DNA of 64,000 nucleotides from Molanna angustata (Eukaryota > Arthropoda > Insecta > Trichoptera > Molannidae), in contig OY754972.1 in assembly GCA_963576475.1 (NCBI GenBank), positions 8,141,427-8,205,426 of the forward strand, in the 5' to 3' direction. A program made the position numbers and the translations under genes. Below are positions 9,416-21,767 of the stretch, in pieces. Below the pieces are notes generated by a model that was given only the letters and a program-made list of their open reading frames with translations, did not search any database and was not told the DNA's origin. The first letter of the stretch is position 1. Each line of letters starts with the position of its first letter.

Positions 9416-11880
9416 GTGAAACCTCAATGCCTTAGTGCAGATGCTACGAATATTGAATGGTCTGATCTATATACTTCCGATGATATTGACATTAAATTAT
9501 CTTTTTTTAACACTAAAATTATTGAACTCTATGATAAACATGCTCCTATAGTTACCTTCAATCGAAAACACCCACCATCTCCTTGGCTGACTGATGACTT
9601 TCGCAGATTGATGGCCAGGCGTGATAGGGCCAAAATCAATTGTAAGCGGAAGAATGAGCCTATCTATTGGGAAAACTACAGATCATTGAGGAATCTCTGT
9701 TCGGCCAAGTGTGGGGTTGCAAAAAGATAATATTTTCGGCTAGCCCTGTCGTCTTCCTCACCCAAAGCTACTTGGAGCTTCCTAAGACAACATGGGATTG
9801 GCTCCGCCTCACAGCCCTTTAGTGTTGGGCAATTTGACCTGGATGTCATGAACAATCACTTAGCATTGATCCTGATATAAAACGGGAAATGCTTGAGGCT
9901 ATCTCCAGCATTGCACCACTCAGCTCAGAACCCTTTAGCTTCTCTCCAGTAACTACATATGTCGTGCGTAAAATATTTTCTTGTATTGACTCCTCTGCGG
10001 TTGGTTGTGATGGCATCAGTAAAAGAATGCTTTCGCCCATCCTTGAGCAAATTCTTCCTATCATCATTCACATTATCAATTTTTCCTTGTTAAATGGCTG
10101 TTTGCCAGTTCAGTGGAAGTCAGCCCATATTATTCCTCTACCCAAATGTAATACACCATCTAGAGTTAAGGACTTTCGTCTTATTTCCATCCTCCCTACT
10201 TTGTCTAAGATAGTCGAAATGGTGGCAAACTCTCAATTAACATCATATCTCAATGACCTTAACCTTCTCGATCCTTTGCAGTCTGGTTTTAAGAGGGGTC
10301 ATAGCACTACCACTGCGTTGCTTAAGATCACTGAGGATGTGAGACTGGCCATGGAGGAGGGAAAACTCACTCTTCTAACCTTGTTGGACTTCACCAACGC
10401 CTTCGGTAGTATTGATTTTGAATTGCTCCTCTCTAGACTGAGATCTCTTAATTTATCGGATGTGTCTCTACGATGGTTTAGTTCATATCTGTTGGGGAGA
10501 AAGCAGAAAATTGTTACTTCTGTGATCTCTTCAAATAAATTATCTCTGACAACTGGTGTTCCCCAGGGAGGAATCCTGTCTCCACTCTTATTTTTTATCT
10601 TCATCACAACAATGACTTGTGGCATCTCCTGTTCGTATTATTTGAATGCGGACGACCTTCAACTATATTCTCACTTTAAGTCCGAAAACATAACCTCATC
10701 AATTAACTCAATGAATCTGGATCTTCATCGGATTGGTCTGTGGTGTTCTCGGAATGGTCTGCTTGAGAATCCTACAAAGTCGCAGGCAATTATTTTGGGA
10801 AGCCATAGAATGATTTCTCACGTCGATATGTCTTCTTTGATCATGCTCATGCTTAATGGCTCAGCCATCTCTTTCTTCCAGTCTGTAAAGGACCTGAGAG
10901 TTCACCTTGACTTTAGTCTATCCTGGTGGAAGCAGATTGGCGAGGTTAGCCGTAGGACGTTTGCCTCTCTTCACTCTCTTAAGAGACTGCAGCGGTTTCT
11001 ATCTACTGAGATAAAAACCCTGTTGATCCAGTCCTTTATTTTTCCTATTTTTGATTATGCTGACGTCTGCTATCTCGATATCAAATCTGAGTTCTTATCT
11101 ATGTAAATTAGACCGTTTGCAGAATGTCTGCATTAGATACATCTTCGGTCTGAAAAAGTATGACCAAGTATCGGGATTTCGTATAAAACTGGGCTGGTCT
11201 TCAATGGGCAAACGCAGGGATGTTCACACACTCTGTCTTCTCTATAAGATTTGTATAGTGAGGTGGCACCAAAGTATCTCAGAGACTGGTTTCATTTTTC
11301 ATCGGTGCATGGTCTTCCTCTGAGATCGGGTAATAACGGTCTTCTTGTGATTCCCTCCTACCGATCGGACTTCTATGTACACTAATTCTTTTACTGTCCA
11401 TAGTGCCAGGCTCTGGAATCAACATCCCGTTGATATTTTGTTGGTCCCGTTGGTCATTTAAACAGCGGGTGAAACTCTGATGTCTCTCTTCCATCTTTTT
11501 TTTTCTCTTCTTTTCTCCTTCTTAACCCTGCCTCATTTTCCTCTTTACCACTATCTCCGCCACTTCCTTTTTTCCCCTTCTCATCCCCCCTACTTGCATA
11601 TGTGTGTATATGTGTGTATGTGTGTGTGTATATGTAAATATGTTCTTTTTTTCGTAATTGTGCTTTTCATATTTATACTTGATATATGTGTAATGTGTAT
11701 GGGTATTTTTTTTTATTATTATTTTTATTCTCTAAGGTTGACTGGAAGATGTTAATTTCATTAACAAGTCCGCTTTTTGGCTTTTTAATGTTTTTTCTTG
11801 CTCTTGTTTGTTTGTACATATTTTGGTATGATATTTTAGCCAAAGAAATGTATTATTATTATTAATAATAAACATGCAAT
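9416..11880 (+). pseudogene. 5'-truncated LINE reverse transcriptase (non-LTR), decayed
   Basis: The endonuclease is missing. The copy begins in the linker (9416-9730), shifts frame near 9728, and continues into the reverse transcriptase frame at 9889-11106. Visible motifs are QSGFKRGHST, LLTLLDFTNAF, a TGVPQGGILSPLLFF box and NADDLQLY. The residue before ADD is N, where active enzymes have F or Y. AFGSID replaces the usual AFDSVD. A further frame change near 11106 leads into the post-RT segment (CKLDRLQNVCIRYIFGLKK). A pyrimidine-rich 3' UTR with a GT microsatellite follows, ending in ATT/AAT repeats at about 11850-11870. The Jockey-like placement is inferred from motif order. It is certainly inactive. 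Confidence 0.85.
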
Positions 11881-12889
11881 TATTTAAAGGAGTAAAGGAG
11901 ACACGTAACATTTAATACCCATTATTTTTTTAGTTTTGCCAGATAGGCCATAAAATACAAGTGAAAAACAAATTGTTGTTACTTTTGGCTCATGGCGAAC
12001 TCTTTAACAACTCAACTTATTAATAAGTTAACACTTTTTAAAATCCAAGAACGCAAATAACCGGAACCATTCATTATTTATAAAAAAACTATGATGCACT
12101 TTACATATATCTATTTCTATTTCATAGTCGATTGGAGGGCCGAAAATTAAGTGTAGGTATTATTTTATTAGAAGATTTAGGATCAAGATCACAGCCGAAA
12201 ATCCCCTTAAGGGATTACGCAAAATAAATCACTTTAATTGTATTTTAATAAACAAATACAAAAAAATGATAACTTTGAGCTTGGAAAACACCGAATTACA
12301 TAATACGCCATACACACAAAATGAACTCTTGGTATACCTTCACTCTCTGTATGATACCCATTTATTAATTAATGTAAAAAACCTGCTTTGATATCGTGGA
12401 ATTATGACAGTACACAGTTTTTACCATAGACTTAGAGGATAAAAATGATTTGAATTTTCATTCAACCCTGTAATAATTGTGTCAGGGTTGTTCAAGGGTG
12501 CCCCGCGAATATCTATCTCGTGACCGCTGACAGAACAATATGGCAGAGTTTGTCAATATCTCGATAATGGGCACTTCCATAACAACGTGCTAAACTCACG
12601 TACAGAAGGCTTTATGTAGTACGAAACATTTGATAAAAGAAATGTAACTAAATTGTGGAATAAAATAAACTGAAATGGCTATCGTATTATTTGTTTGGGA
12701 AATAAAAACTGTCTCTTACATTTCAAATAGAATAAATAAAACAATATTATAAAGGAAAAGTGAATGTATTACAAAAAGTTGAAGAGGCCATTTTTGTGAC
12801 ATTAACAAATTTAAACGAGTGGGTTGTGACCAAAACTAAACTCTCCACATCATCGTAAGCGTTCAGTTTCTTCTTGAAAGGTTGACAAT
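11881..12889. other. No recognisable gene
   Basis: A/T-rich sequence. A family A-like 3' end motif in reverse orientation (AACGAGTGGGTTGTGACCAAAAC) lies near 12818. ACGCCATACACACAAAA near 12306 recurs at 12966 and 13731. Confidence 0.4.
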
Positions 12890-13950
12890 CTGTGAATGCA
12901 TTTTTGTGAAGTACATTTCTATTAGATTCTTAAACAAATATAAGATTCCCAGAGGACAAAAGTTTTCACAATACACCATACACACAAAAACATTGTCACG
13001 AAACACATAATAAGCATTTTCTACACGATAGGTACCTGTTGAGAAATTTTAAGTAAAATTGCATTACAAGCAAGATGAGACAGTGTATCAATGTTGATGA
13101 GGCAATATATGTGTCAACATAAAAGATTATGGTGTTCGATTCTCACTGCCTACCCCATGAGGAAGATAGAAGTGCAGAGTAAAAAAATACACTTATCTAT
13201 AGAGACACATATGTACAATATCAATATGAAGTTAATCACTCAAATTTCCCATACAGAAGCTACATATTTTATTTCTGTTATACCTATACATTTTTTCATA
13301 CAAATATGAACTTTATTTCAAATTGATATGGCAGACCATAGATTTTTTCTTTGAATTTTGAAAATCCTTGAATGCATTTTTGATAAGTGTATTTTTGTTG
13401 TATCGAAATTTCAAACGGTAAACGAAAAACTCGATTTTCCAGACCGTGAGAGCATTTTGAAAATTTGGATAGATGAAATCATAGAAAAGAAATTAAGGGA
13501 TATCCATAGAAAACTAATCAGCTAAATGATAGCTAAATCAGCTAAATGAGCGTAATTAATGATGAAATCATAGAGAAGAAATTAAAAGTTGTCTATGGAA
13601 AACTAATCAGCTCTAGGTCTATACACTTTACACATATGATGTAAATATGAAGTCGATAAGACTTATAGTTTGGGCTGTAGAGATGAGATGACACAAAATA
13701 ATAATTCGGTACGTCGAACGACGAACGCCGTACGCCATACATACAAACACATCACGACGCATTTTTGATGATTGTATTTTTATTGTTTCAAAATTTTAAA
13801 CAGTATAAAAATACCGCGATTTTCCAAAAAAAAAACAGCAAAAAATTTGTGAAAACATGATTCCATAGTGTGGAGGGTAAAAAATTCGCGGAATTGATAA
13901 CCGATCCGATTTTAGACGTCGGTTAAAAATAAATAAATATATATATTATA
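12890..13950. repeat. Diffuse repeated block, unclassified
   Basis: The motif pair GCCATACA(T/C)ACAAA plus TGCATTTTTGATnAnTGTATTTTT recurs near 12900-12990, 13370-13440 and 13730-13830. GTAAATATGAAGTCGATAAG-like segments also recur. The block ends in an A-rich run near 13925-13950, as LINE tails do. A short RTE-like 3' tail piece (ATGAGGCAATATATGTGTCAA...TGCCTACCCCATGAGG) lies at about 13078-13165. No open frame is convincing. Confidence 0.4.
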
Positions 13951-14043
13951 TATTTTTTGGCTTTCTGTTGATTTAATGTTGTATAATTTAGCTAAAATGG
14001 ATGGCCTTAAGGCAATTAACACGTCTCTGTACATTAAACTTAT

Positions 14044-15018
14044 TCCAACTGTCGATTCGTTCATGAGAATTCAATTCTCTGAATGAATCGACATTATTAA
14101 GCCAAGATGCGTGTGCGAAGGAAAATTTTGTATGGCGTAGTGGACTTTTTGCATGCTAATAACACCAACTGGAGGCCTCGCAGCATACCTATATGTTCCC
14201 ATACACGGATTTACTCAGAATTCTGAGTAGAACATTTTATGTGAGTTTTGTGTCTCTGTGTCCCCCCCCCCCTTATAACTTTTGATCCGCTCAATTTACA
14301 GAGCCCAAATTTTCAGAATATATAGACAGTTATAGGCCTACAAAACTTTTATCCTCAGAATTGTGAATTTTTGTTTCAGTCAGGGGTTATCAACTTTTGA
14401 AATTTTGATTTATTTTTTCATATATCTCAGAAACCGTAATGCTGAAAATTGGTATATACATAGACAAATACATAATTTCAAATTAGTTTTTTTTTAATTC
14501 CATGGTTTCTCAAACATTTTTTATTAAGAAAAATATTTTTTTATGATAAATTTATGAGTTTAACTGCCTATATTTCCATTTTTTTTTAAATATCGAAAAA
14601 GCCGAAACACCCCAACTAGATAATTTAATTTTATATAAAAAAATATAAACATTGTATTAGCACATCTCAAATTTTTTTTAACAATTTTTATAAAAATTGA
14701 ATTTAGTGACGACATCACTTCATACAATTTGTATGGTAGTCGCCTATACACAATAGGTAAGAAGACTAAATAGTTTGATACTTAAATCTCCAAACATACA
14801 TACATACCATCATACTGTTTTCATATTCTGTGTAGGAAAAACAGACTGACCTCCATACTATCCTATCCTGACAAACATATGTACCTAAATGTTTTATATA
14901 GAAAATAAAATATCTTCAAATATTTATTAATTTGTGTTGTTTATTGTTTGGTACGTATTCTTTGATTATGCATACTATCGCCATCGACAGTTGGATCTCA
15001 TGTGTTACATGCAACTAG
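14044..15018 (+). mobile_element. Helitron-like non-autonomous element, family B copy 1
   Basis: It starts TCCAACTGTCGATTCG and ends ATCGACAGTTGGA, then a hairpin CATGTGTTACATG, then CAACTAG followed by T. The 12-bp subterminal inverted repeat (CCAACTGTCGAT/ATCGACAGTTGG), the 3' hairpin and the CTAG end with a following T fit Helitron/Helentron-type elements such as Lep1/HINE. The 5' arm begins a ~20-bp-stem hairpin at 14048-14092. There is no coding capacity. An internal block near 14795-14880 resembles the RTE-like LINE 3' tail of this window. Confidence 0.8.
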
Positions 15019-16014
15019 TAATGCATAAATAAAGTGCGCGCGCATTTATTTTAATTATTTCAAAAGTATAGGAATGTATTTCAAACATAGTGTAGCTCAT
15101 TCCATATCAACAGAAATATTAATTTTAACGTTATTTAAGTCATTTCAACATTTTGTACCTATAATGTTAGTAATGAATAAAGATGATTTATATACCATTT
15201 CATATATATCATTGCAGATTAAAATAATAATGATTCATTGCTCGTTTGAAAAAGGGATCCTATATGGAATTACGTATGAACAATATTTGTATGGACGCTA
15301 ATAAGGGTTAGCTATTGTACGTAAGCAAAATCTGCCAACCTAGGTTGGGGTATTTAAAAAGGTTTGAAAATAAATTGGGTTGTATTATTGGTGTATACCT
15401 ATTTGTACTAATGTGTATATTACTAAGATGAATTATGTTCCGAACGTAAAGTTTATAAAATATGAATCTATTTATTATGAAACACAAATAGGTACTCATG
15501 CTTTTTATGCCCTTATGGGTAGTTTTCTTTATATATATATTTTTTATACTTTTTTTTTAAATTTTATGCTTTATTGAAAATTTATGCAGCAAAAATGTAT
15601 TGCATAATTATTATTAGTACTACCCCAGTACAGGCTTCGCATAGTGAGGTAGTAAATTCCATTATTTATTTAATTTATTTATTTATATCATCTCGACACT
15701 TATAAAATCATTTATAAATACTATCCGAACCTCACTAGGACTACGCCTGTTTCGAGGTTGGAGATTTACAATATTATATTGATACATTACATCTACATAC
15801 ATGCACTCACCACACAAAAATACAATATTTACTATACGCAGTTGGGTACATTTAATCATTATTGTGACAATATTATTCCAAAGCAAAAAAAGGCACACAC
15901 AACTGGTATAAAAGTTTTTGCTATATTGTATTTATTTTTTTGTATTATGGAAATAATAAAATGAGGAGAAATCATAATTTGGGTACAGCAAAACAGGGTT
16001 AAAACGGAGTAAGG
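15019..16014. other. No recognisable gene
   Basis: A/T-rich. A retroelement-like end (TTATTTAATTTATTTATTTATAT, then ACCTCACTAGGACTACGCCTG) lies at about 15660-15760. A related piece occurs at 34670-34745. Confidence 0.4.
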
Positions 16015-16215
16015 TTGTTGTAACTTCTTGCTCTGGAGATGGGGAAAGAGGGAGATTCCAGACTGTGAATGTGGAGCTGAGAAGACAGTAAAACACATGG
16101 TGCAAGACTGCCAGCTCAGGAAATTTAGCTGCATCCTCCAGGATATCCACGAGGCGAGACCAGAGACGGTGGAATGGTTGACAGAACTTGATCCAAGGCT
16201 GTAAAACTCAGATGC
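16015..16215 (+). pseudogene. Reverse transcriptase C-terminal remnant with zinc-knuckle-like motif
   Basis: The + strand reads IPDCECGAEKTVKHMVQDC, then QLRKFSCILQDIHEARPETV, ending WLTELDPRL and a stop at 16202-16204. The C-x-C-x7-H-x4-C spacing is typical of the region after the RT domain in several non-LTR lineages. A sister copy with the same ending lies at 57690-57865. Upstream domains are absent. Confidence 0.65.
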
Positions 16216-16496
16216 TGCCCATATGGGTGAAGAGGATACAAGTACCAGAACCACACGAAAAGAAGGAGTGAAATATTCTGTGGTCATTAAAAAAATTGAT
16301 AGTTGATTGATTTTTAAAATGTTTTTATACAAAATCCAATTCCTCTCATATCAATATCCAATATCAATTTCCAGTCTCAATGTTAATAGGACGAAAAATA
16401 TGTTTTTTGAATTATCATTCTCATATTTTTTTTATTTAATACATTTATAATACATAATATGGCAAAAAGTAATAATCAAATAATATAGAAAAAGAT
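16216..16496. other. No recognisable gene
   Basis: A/T-rich spacer between two retroelement remnants. Confidence 0.4.
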
Positions 16497-17225
16497 ACAT
16501 ACATACATACCATCACGCCGTATCCCTACTTGGGGTAGGCAGAGAGGACCAAACGCCAGACACCTCTATCTTGACATACATGTTTCGCCTCATTTACATC
16601 CATGCATCGCGTCATACATGCTTTCCTATTATTCTGACTTCGTATATTACCATCTTTCAAAATCTAATTTATATGATCATGCCAACTCTTTCTCGGGCGG
16701 CCACGACCTCTCATTCCACTCTTTTCAGCCTTGTATACTTTCTTTGTCAGGCGCTCATAATTCATTCTCTCCACATGTCCGAACCATCGTAGTTTATTTA
16801 CTTTCATTCAACTCACAAAATCTCTTTCAATCTTGCATTCTCGTTTGATGTCCACATTCCTTATCCTATCATAGATCGTTCTACCACACATTCGTCTTAG
16901 GGACCTCATTTCCACAGCGTTAATTTTACTTTCATGCGTCTTCTGCCATGTCCATGTCTCACTTGCATACATTAATGTTGGTACGACTATTGCCTTGTGC
17001 ACAGCTAGCTTTGCTGGCCTTGAAATAATCGGGTCGGCCATTATTGTTCTTAATGCACCGTTCACCCTATTTGCTGCCGTTACCCTTCTTTCTATATCCT
17101 TTTCCAGTCTTCCATCACGCTGTCACATACTTCCTAGATACAAATATTCATCCACTTGTTCTAGTAATTCATTATTCACTCGTATTTCGCTAGAAAACGA
17201 TACACAGTATGTAAAAACATATTTT
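16497..17225 (-). pseudogene. RTE-like LINE, C-terminal reverse transcriptase remnant
   Basis: The minus strand encodes EQVDEYLYLGS-type sequence near 17150. It continues through DIERRVTAANRVNGALRTIM, then KLAVHKAIVVPTLMYASETW, then a MRSLRRMCGRTIYDRIRN box. A frame break follows near 16808, and the rest (WFGHVERMN-like, GRGRPRKSWHDHIN-like) lies in another frame. The 3' edge is TATGG/ATGT-type simple repeat at 16497-16520. It is the same family as 34205, 34812 and 44939. The catalytic core is not present. Confidence 0.75.
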
Positions 17226-17785
17226 CCTTAACCAGAGTGCAAGCACTCGTGTGTAAAGGAGAAATTTTTCTCAGTTTCATACTTTATGGAAATATAATAC
17301 TCTAAACCTCAGTAAGCCTCTAAACCTCAGTAAGCGATATGGCTAAACATCTAGAAAAATCACGTGGATGCGCAGAAGATATTTTTTGGATTGAAGCTTG
17401 ATTGGTTTGACCACTTGATTGATAAACTATATACTCTTAAATCTAAATTATTAAATATTTTAAGATATTTTGTTTTCTATATAAAACATGTATGTCAATA
17501 TTTGGATAGTGTGTGGAGGTCAGTCCCTTTTTTCCTATCCCAAATATATAAACAGCGATGGTATGTATGTTTGTATGTATGTATGTATGAAGATTACGTA
17601 TAGAACTAACGAGAGTTCCCGTTGATATTGTGCGAAAAGGGCACTTGGGTGGGCCACTTGGATGCGGAAAATTTGGGCGCGAACCCATTTGGTCGCCACT
17701 TATTCTATTTAAAAAAAATCTGATTTGAAATTAAGTGTTTCGTACAGATTATTGTTATGTCATTTATATGTATGCAGTTGATATT
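17226..17785. other. No recognisable gene
   Basis: Open frames of about 80 codons on both strands show no known motif. A (GTAT)n microsatellite lies near 17560-17590. Confidence 0.4.
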
Positions 17786-17838
17786 TTTTTTTATTTTTTT
17801 ATTTATTTATTTATTATAATTTACAAAATCTTTTTTAC

Positions 17839-18205
<367 letters not shown>

Positions 18206-18339
18206 AAACAATGGTTTATATATAAGTAAACAAAAATATATCAATCAATAAGGCGAGAGAAAAAAAAAAAAAAAAAAAATAATATATATATAAACAAAAC
18301 AAAACAAAAATATCAGATATAGTGTGGTCTGTTTTGCAC

Positions 18340-18375
18340 CCACACACCAACACCCAAACACCCACACGCACACAC

Positions 18376-18427
<52 letters not shown>

Positions 18428-18480
18428 ACGCACGCACACACACACACACACACCACACACACACATATACACACGCGCTC
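18340..18480. repeat. (CA)n-rich microsatellite
   Basis: CACACA runs with CACACG and CACACC interruptions, also within the 3' UTR of the same LINE. A 20-base A run lies at 18256-18279. Confidence 0.9.
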
Positions 18481-18514
18481 ACCCACATACGTACATACCC
18501 TGTTCATCTGTGCA

Positions 18515-21511
18515 CTAGGCAGGGACATAGGTAAGTACCTTTTCAGTATCTTTTCTTCCCATTTTTAATAGCCAATCCGTCAACAATCCTTTAAGTGCAG
18601 GATTACCAATAAACTTCTTCAGGTTAAAGTTTTTATCATGAACCGAGTTAAACAGCCTGGGTGCCAAAAACGAGAAGTGCCTATGTGCAAACTCTGTTCT
18701 GGTCCTGGGCACCTTATAATGCTTTTCGTTGCGACATCTCGTTGAAAGTTGATGAGACAATGGTATCAGCAGATGTTGATGCTTGTTGTAATGTAGTACA
18801 ATTGTTTTTGTGTATATTTGTCTAACGTCAAGTACACCAAATTCGCGAAACAGTTGGTCGGATGGATGTCTATATGGTTTTTTATTTATGACCCTTACAA
18901 CGGCTTTTTGGCTTTTAATAAGCGGATCTAGGGCAGCTAAGGTGGCTCCCCCCCAACCCAATATTCCATATGTTAGTATACTTTGTACAAGAGCGAAATA
19001 AATAGATTTTAATGTTTTTAGAGATAGCATGTTTCTTATTTCCTTGAATATAAATACAGTTTTCCTTATTTTATCAGATGTGTTTTGTATGTGTTGTTTC
19101 CAGTCAAGTCTTTCATCTATAATTATTCCAAGGTATTTAGTGTCTTTGACTTTTTTAATGCTCGGGCATTCACATAAATAAGGTGTACCATCGTCTGAGG
19201 GATTCTGTAAACAGGAATGTATTTTCAAGTTTTTGGTCTTTAGATAGTCATCGTCTCTGTTCGTTATACTCATGGTCATGTAAACAGTTTTGTCTGTATT
19301 TAGTGTAAGTAGATTATTGTCCAACCAAGTTTTAATCAATTTAAGGCCTTGCTCAGTTTTTTTATGTACGCCGTCCCATGTATTATCACTAAAAATAACT
19401 GCTGTGTCATCTGCAAATGATACAATGTCTCCATCCATCATATTGAGCTTCATCAGGCCATTTATATAGATCAGGAACAGAACTGGCCCTAAAACACTTC
19501 CCTGAGGCACCCCAAACTGGATTTCAGACTTATCGCTAGAGTAGTCCCCTATTTTAGTCTTTTGTACGCGGCCAAAAAGATAATCAGTAAACCAACGATA
19601 TACTGCTCCACAAATTCCCATTTCAGCTAGCTTTGACAGCAGTAACCTGTGTGAGACCGTATCGAAAGCTTTGGCAAGGTCAAGGTAGACTGTGATGCAT
19701 CTATCCCCCTTGTCTAGTATGCTAACCTGTCGCGCCGTCAGACATCCTATTGCCTCTTGGGTACCCATATTTTTACGGAATCCAAACTGCAGGTCGGACA
19801 ATATTTTATGTTCTGTAAGTCTATTTTTTACAGCTACTTCGATAACTTTTGACAATGAGTTTAGGAGGCTTATTGGCCTATAGCAACCTATGTCTTCCTT
19901 ATTTCCACCCTTATATATTGGGCACAAAACAGCCTCTTTCAAGTGATTTGGAAATGATCCTTTATTGAGGCTCAAATTGCATATGTGAGTTATGGGTGAT
20001 TTAAGATTATCACGGCATGCCTTTAATATTTTGGATGATATTAAGTCAGTACCTCTTGAGTTCTTACTCTTTAGTTCAGACAGTATTTTGTGTACTTCTG
20101 TAGTTGTAATACTCTCAAATTTATTGAATTCATGCTGTACTGGCTGAATTCCAATCGCATGTATCGGGTCCAGGCTCTGTAGGTCCATCTCGGTTTTATT
20201 TAATTTTTGTAGAGTTTTCTGTGCTAGAGAGTGTCCCACATTAGTATAAAATTTGTTCACCTTGTTCAGGGCTTCCTCGCACTGTTCCCCACTCATTCTA
20301 TATAGTTTACCTTCCAACATTATTTCTTGAGGTATGTGTCTTTGTTTTTTTCTATTTGCTACCTCGTTAAGCAGTTCCCATGTTTTTTTCGGGTTATTAG
20401 ATACAGCGTTGAATTTTTCTCTATAATAGTTATTTTTTACCGTTTTTAGTAGAGCCTTACAAGCGTTTCTATATCTTATATATATTTCTTTTCTCAGTAG
20501 GTCAAATGGATTTCTTTTTAATTGTTGGTGTAACTTATCTCTAATATTTATGCTACGTAGCAAACCTGTTGTAATCCAAGGTTTGAGTCGTCGTCTGGAG
20601 TGAGGGGTGTGCTTAGTGATCGTGTTAGAACGGATAATGTTTTCTAAATTTTTTACAAAGTAGTCAACACTATCATTAACATCATCAATTTCATAAAGTT
20701 GGGACCAGTCCAACAGACTCGTCTGCAGATCTATTCCGTCATAATCGATGCTGTCGTAGGAGAAATCATTTGATTGTATTCCTCGGTGTACTGTTCTATT
20801 TACAGTGAGTATGGTGGGAAAGTGGTCTGTCAATAGTGAGTCACATACAATGCCGATAATATTATTTTTATTGGCCCTGGTCCTAATCATCATGTGGTCC
20901 AGAAGAGTGTTATCTCTTGTAGGCAAGTTAATTGCCGACATCATCCCGTTTTCGGCAAGTAGACACATGTAATCATCAACGCATTTATTATTCTTTTGTA
21001 AAATATTGATATTTAAATCACCTACCAGTATGCATTCATGAGCATTATCCATTCTCAGTAGCCGAGAAATTGACTCGAGAAATAGTTGAATGTCATGATT
21101 TGACGGCGACCTATAGATGCCTATAACCGAAGTATCACAGTCTATCTTCACTCTCAAACAATTAGCGTTGACCAGTGTGATCTCTTCAACAGAAGCTTGG
21201 AGTGTTTTTCGTGTAAAAATAGTTACTCCGTCATTTTGTTTATGGTTAATTCTAGTGTAAAAAGTATCATAGCTATCAATATTTTTCTGAACAAAATCAT
21301 CCCTCAGCCAACATTCAGAGAGTACTAACACGTCAAAATCGATTTTTAGATTTGAGATTAATACCATTAAATTATCAAAGTTCTTATTTATACTACGTAT
21401 ATTACAATGCAATATTTTAAGGCTAGATTCCTTTCCAATGACGCTTGAACATCGCCAAGTGGGGAGCATTACTGTGCGTATTTCTTCCAAGTCTTCATTA
21501 TCAAAAATCAC
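18515..21511 (-). CDS. LINE ORF2: endonuclease and reverse transcriptase
   Basis: This 998-codon frame has no internal stop. Residues about 30-235 form an exonuclease-endonuclease-phosphatase (APE-type) endonuclease, with LHCNIRSINKN, SECWL (acidic residue near 66), GDLNIN near 168 and TDHFP near 230. The reverse transcriptase occupies about 480-760. Its motifs are YRPISLLNSLSKV near 545, LDLAKAFDTVSH near 612, FGVPQGSVLGPVLF and FADDTAVIF near 700, so the catalytic aspartates are kept. The C-terminus has the FSFLAPRLFNSV block common after the RT. It nicks target DNA and copies its own RNA in the nucleus. The frame opens upstream of 21511 without an ATG: position 21511 is GTG and the first in-frame ATG is at 21469 (residue 15). 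Confidence 0.9.
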   Translation of the reverse strand: MIFDNEDLEEIRTVMLPTWRCSSVIGKESSLKILHCNIRSINKNFDNLMVLISNLKIDFDVLVLSECWLRDDFVQKNIDSYDTFYTRINHKQNDGVTIFTRKTLQASVEEITLVNANCLRVKIDCDTSVIGIYRSPSNHDIQLFLESISRLLRMDNAHECILVGDLNINILQKNNKCVDDYMCLLAENGMMSAINLPTRDNTLLDHMMIRTRANKNNIIGIVCDSLLTDHFPTILTVNRTVHRGIQSNDFSYDSIDYDGIDLQTSLLDWSQLYEIDDVNDSVDYFVKNLENIIRSNTITKHTPHSRRRLKPWITTGLLRSINIRDKLHQQLKRNPFDLLRKEIYIRYRNACKALLKTVKNNYYREKFNAVSNNPKKTWELLNEVANRKKQRHIPQEIMLEGKLYRMSGEQCEEALNKVNKFYTNVGHSLAQKTLQKLNKTEMDLQSLDPIHAIGIQPVQHEFNKFESITTTEVHKILSELKSKNSRGTDLISSKILKACRDNLKSPITHICNLSLNKGSFPNHLKEAVLCPIYKGGNKEDIGCYRPISLLNSLSKVIEVAVKNRLTEHKILSDLQFGFRKNMGTQEAIGCLTARQVSILDKGDRCITVYLDLAKAFDTVSHRLLLSKLAEMGICGAVYRWFTDYLFGRVQKTKIGDYSSDKSEIQFGVPQGSVLGPVLFLIYINGLMKLNMMDGDIVSFADDTAVIFSDNTWDGVHKKTEQGLKLIKTWLDNNLLTLNTDKTVYMTMSITNRDDDYLKTKNLKIHSCLQNPSDDGTPYLCECPSIKKVKDTKYLGIIIDERLDWKQHIQNTSDKIRKTVFIFKEIRNMLSLKTLKSIYFALVQSILTYGILGWGGATLAALDPLIKSQKAVVRVINKKPYRHPSDQLFREFGVLDVRQIYTKTIVLHYNKHQHLLIPLSHQLSTRCRNEKHYKVPRTRTEFAHRHFSFLAPRLFNSVHDKNFNLKKFIGNPALKGLLTDWLLKMGRKDTEKVLTYVPA

Positions 21512-21512
21512 A

Positions 21513-21767
21513 TCAGCCGCGCCCTTGTCCCATAACCGGCCTAAATTTCCTTCGCTTACTCATGGTGTCGGCGAAGTGGTTAAATATACCGTATCCATAA
21601 AAAAAAAATAAAAAAATCAGGACACAATAAGTTAGATAATATGATACAAAGTAATCACTCACCCGAGTCGACTGATGTTTTCCGCAACCCTCAAATAACC
21701 ATGTGTATATTAAGTACATAATCATTTCCCTGAGACAAACGCTGTCACAAACACTTAAGTAACACAT
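21513..21767 (-). other. Short open frame overlapping the ORF2 entry
   Basis: This 84-codon frame ends MSKRRKFRPVMGQGRG, with its stop just ahead of the ORF2 frame. No domain is recognised. It may be 5' leader sequence of ORF2 or may allow reinitiation onto ORF2 (inference). I do not claim a protein. Confidence 0.25.

Noticed and set aside
18313..18534. Frames rich in H/T or C/V
   Set aside because: They come from the CA repeat in the same 3' UTR.
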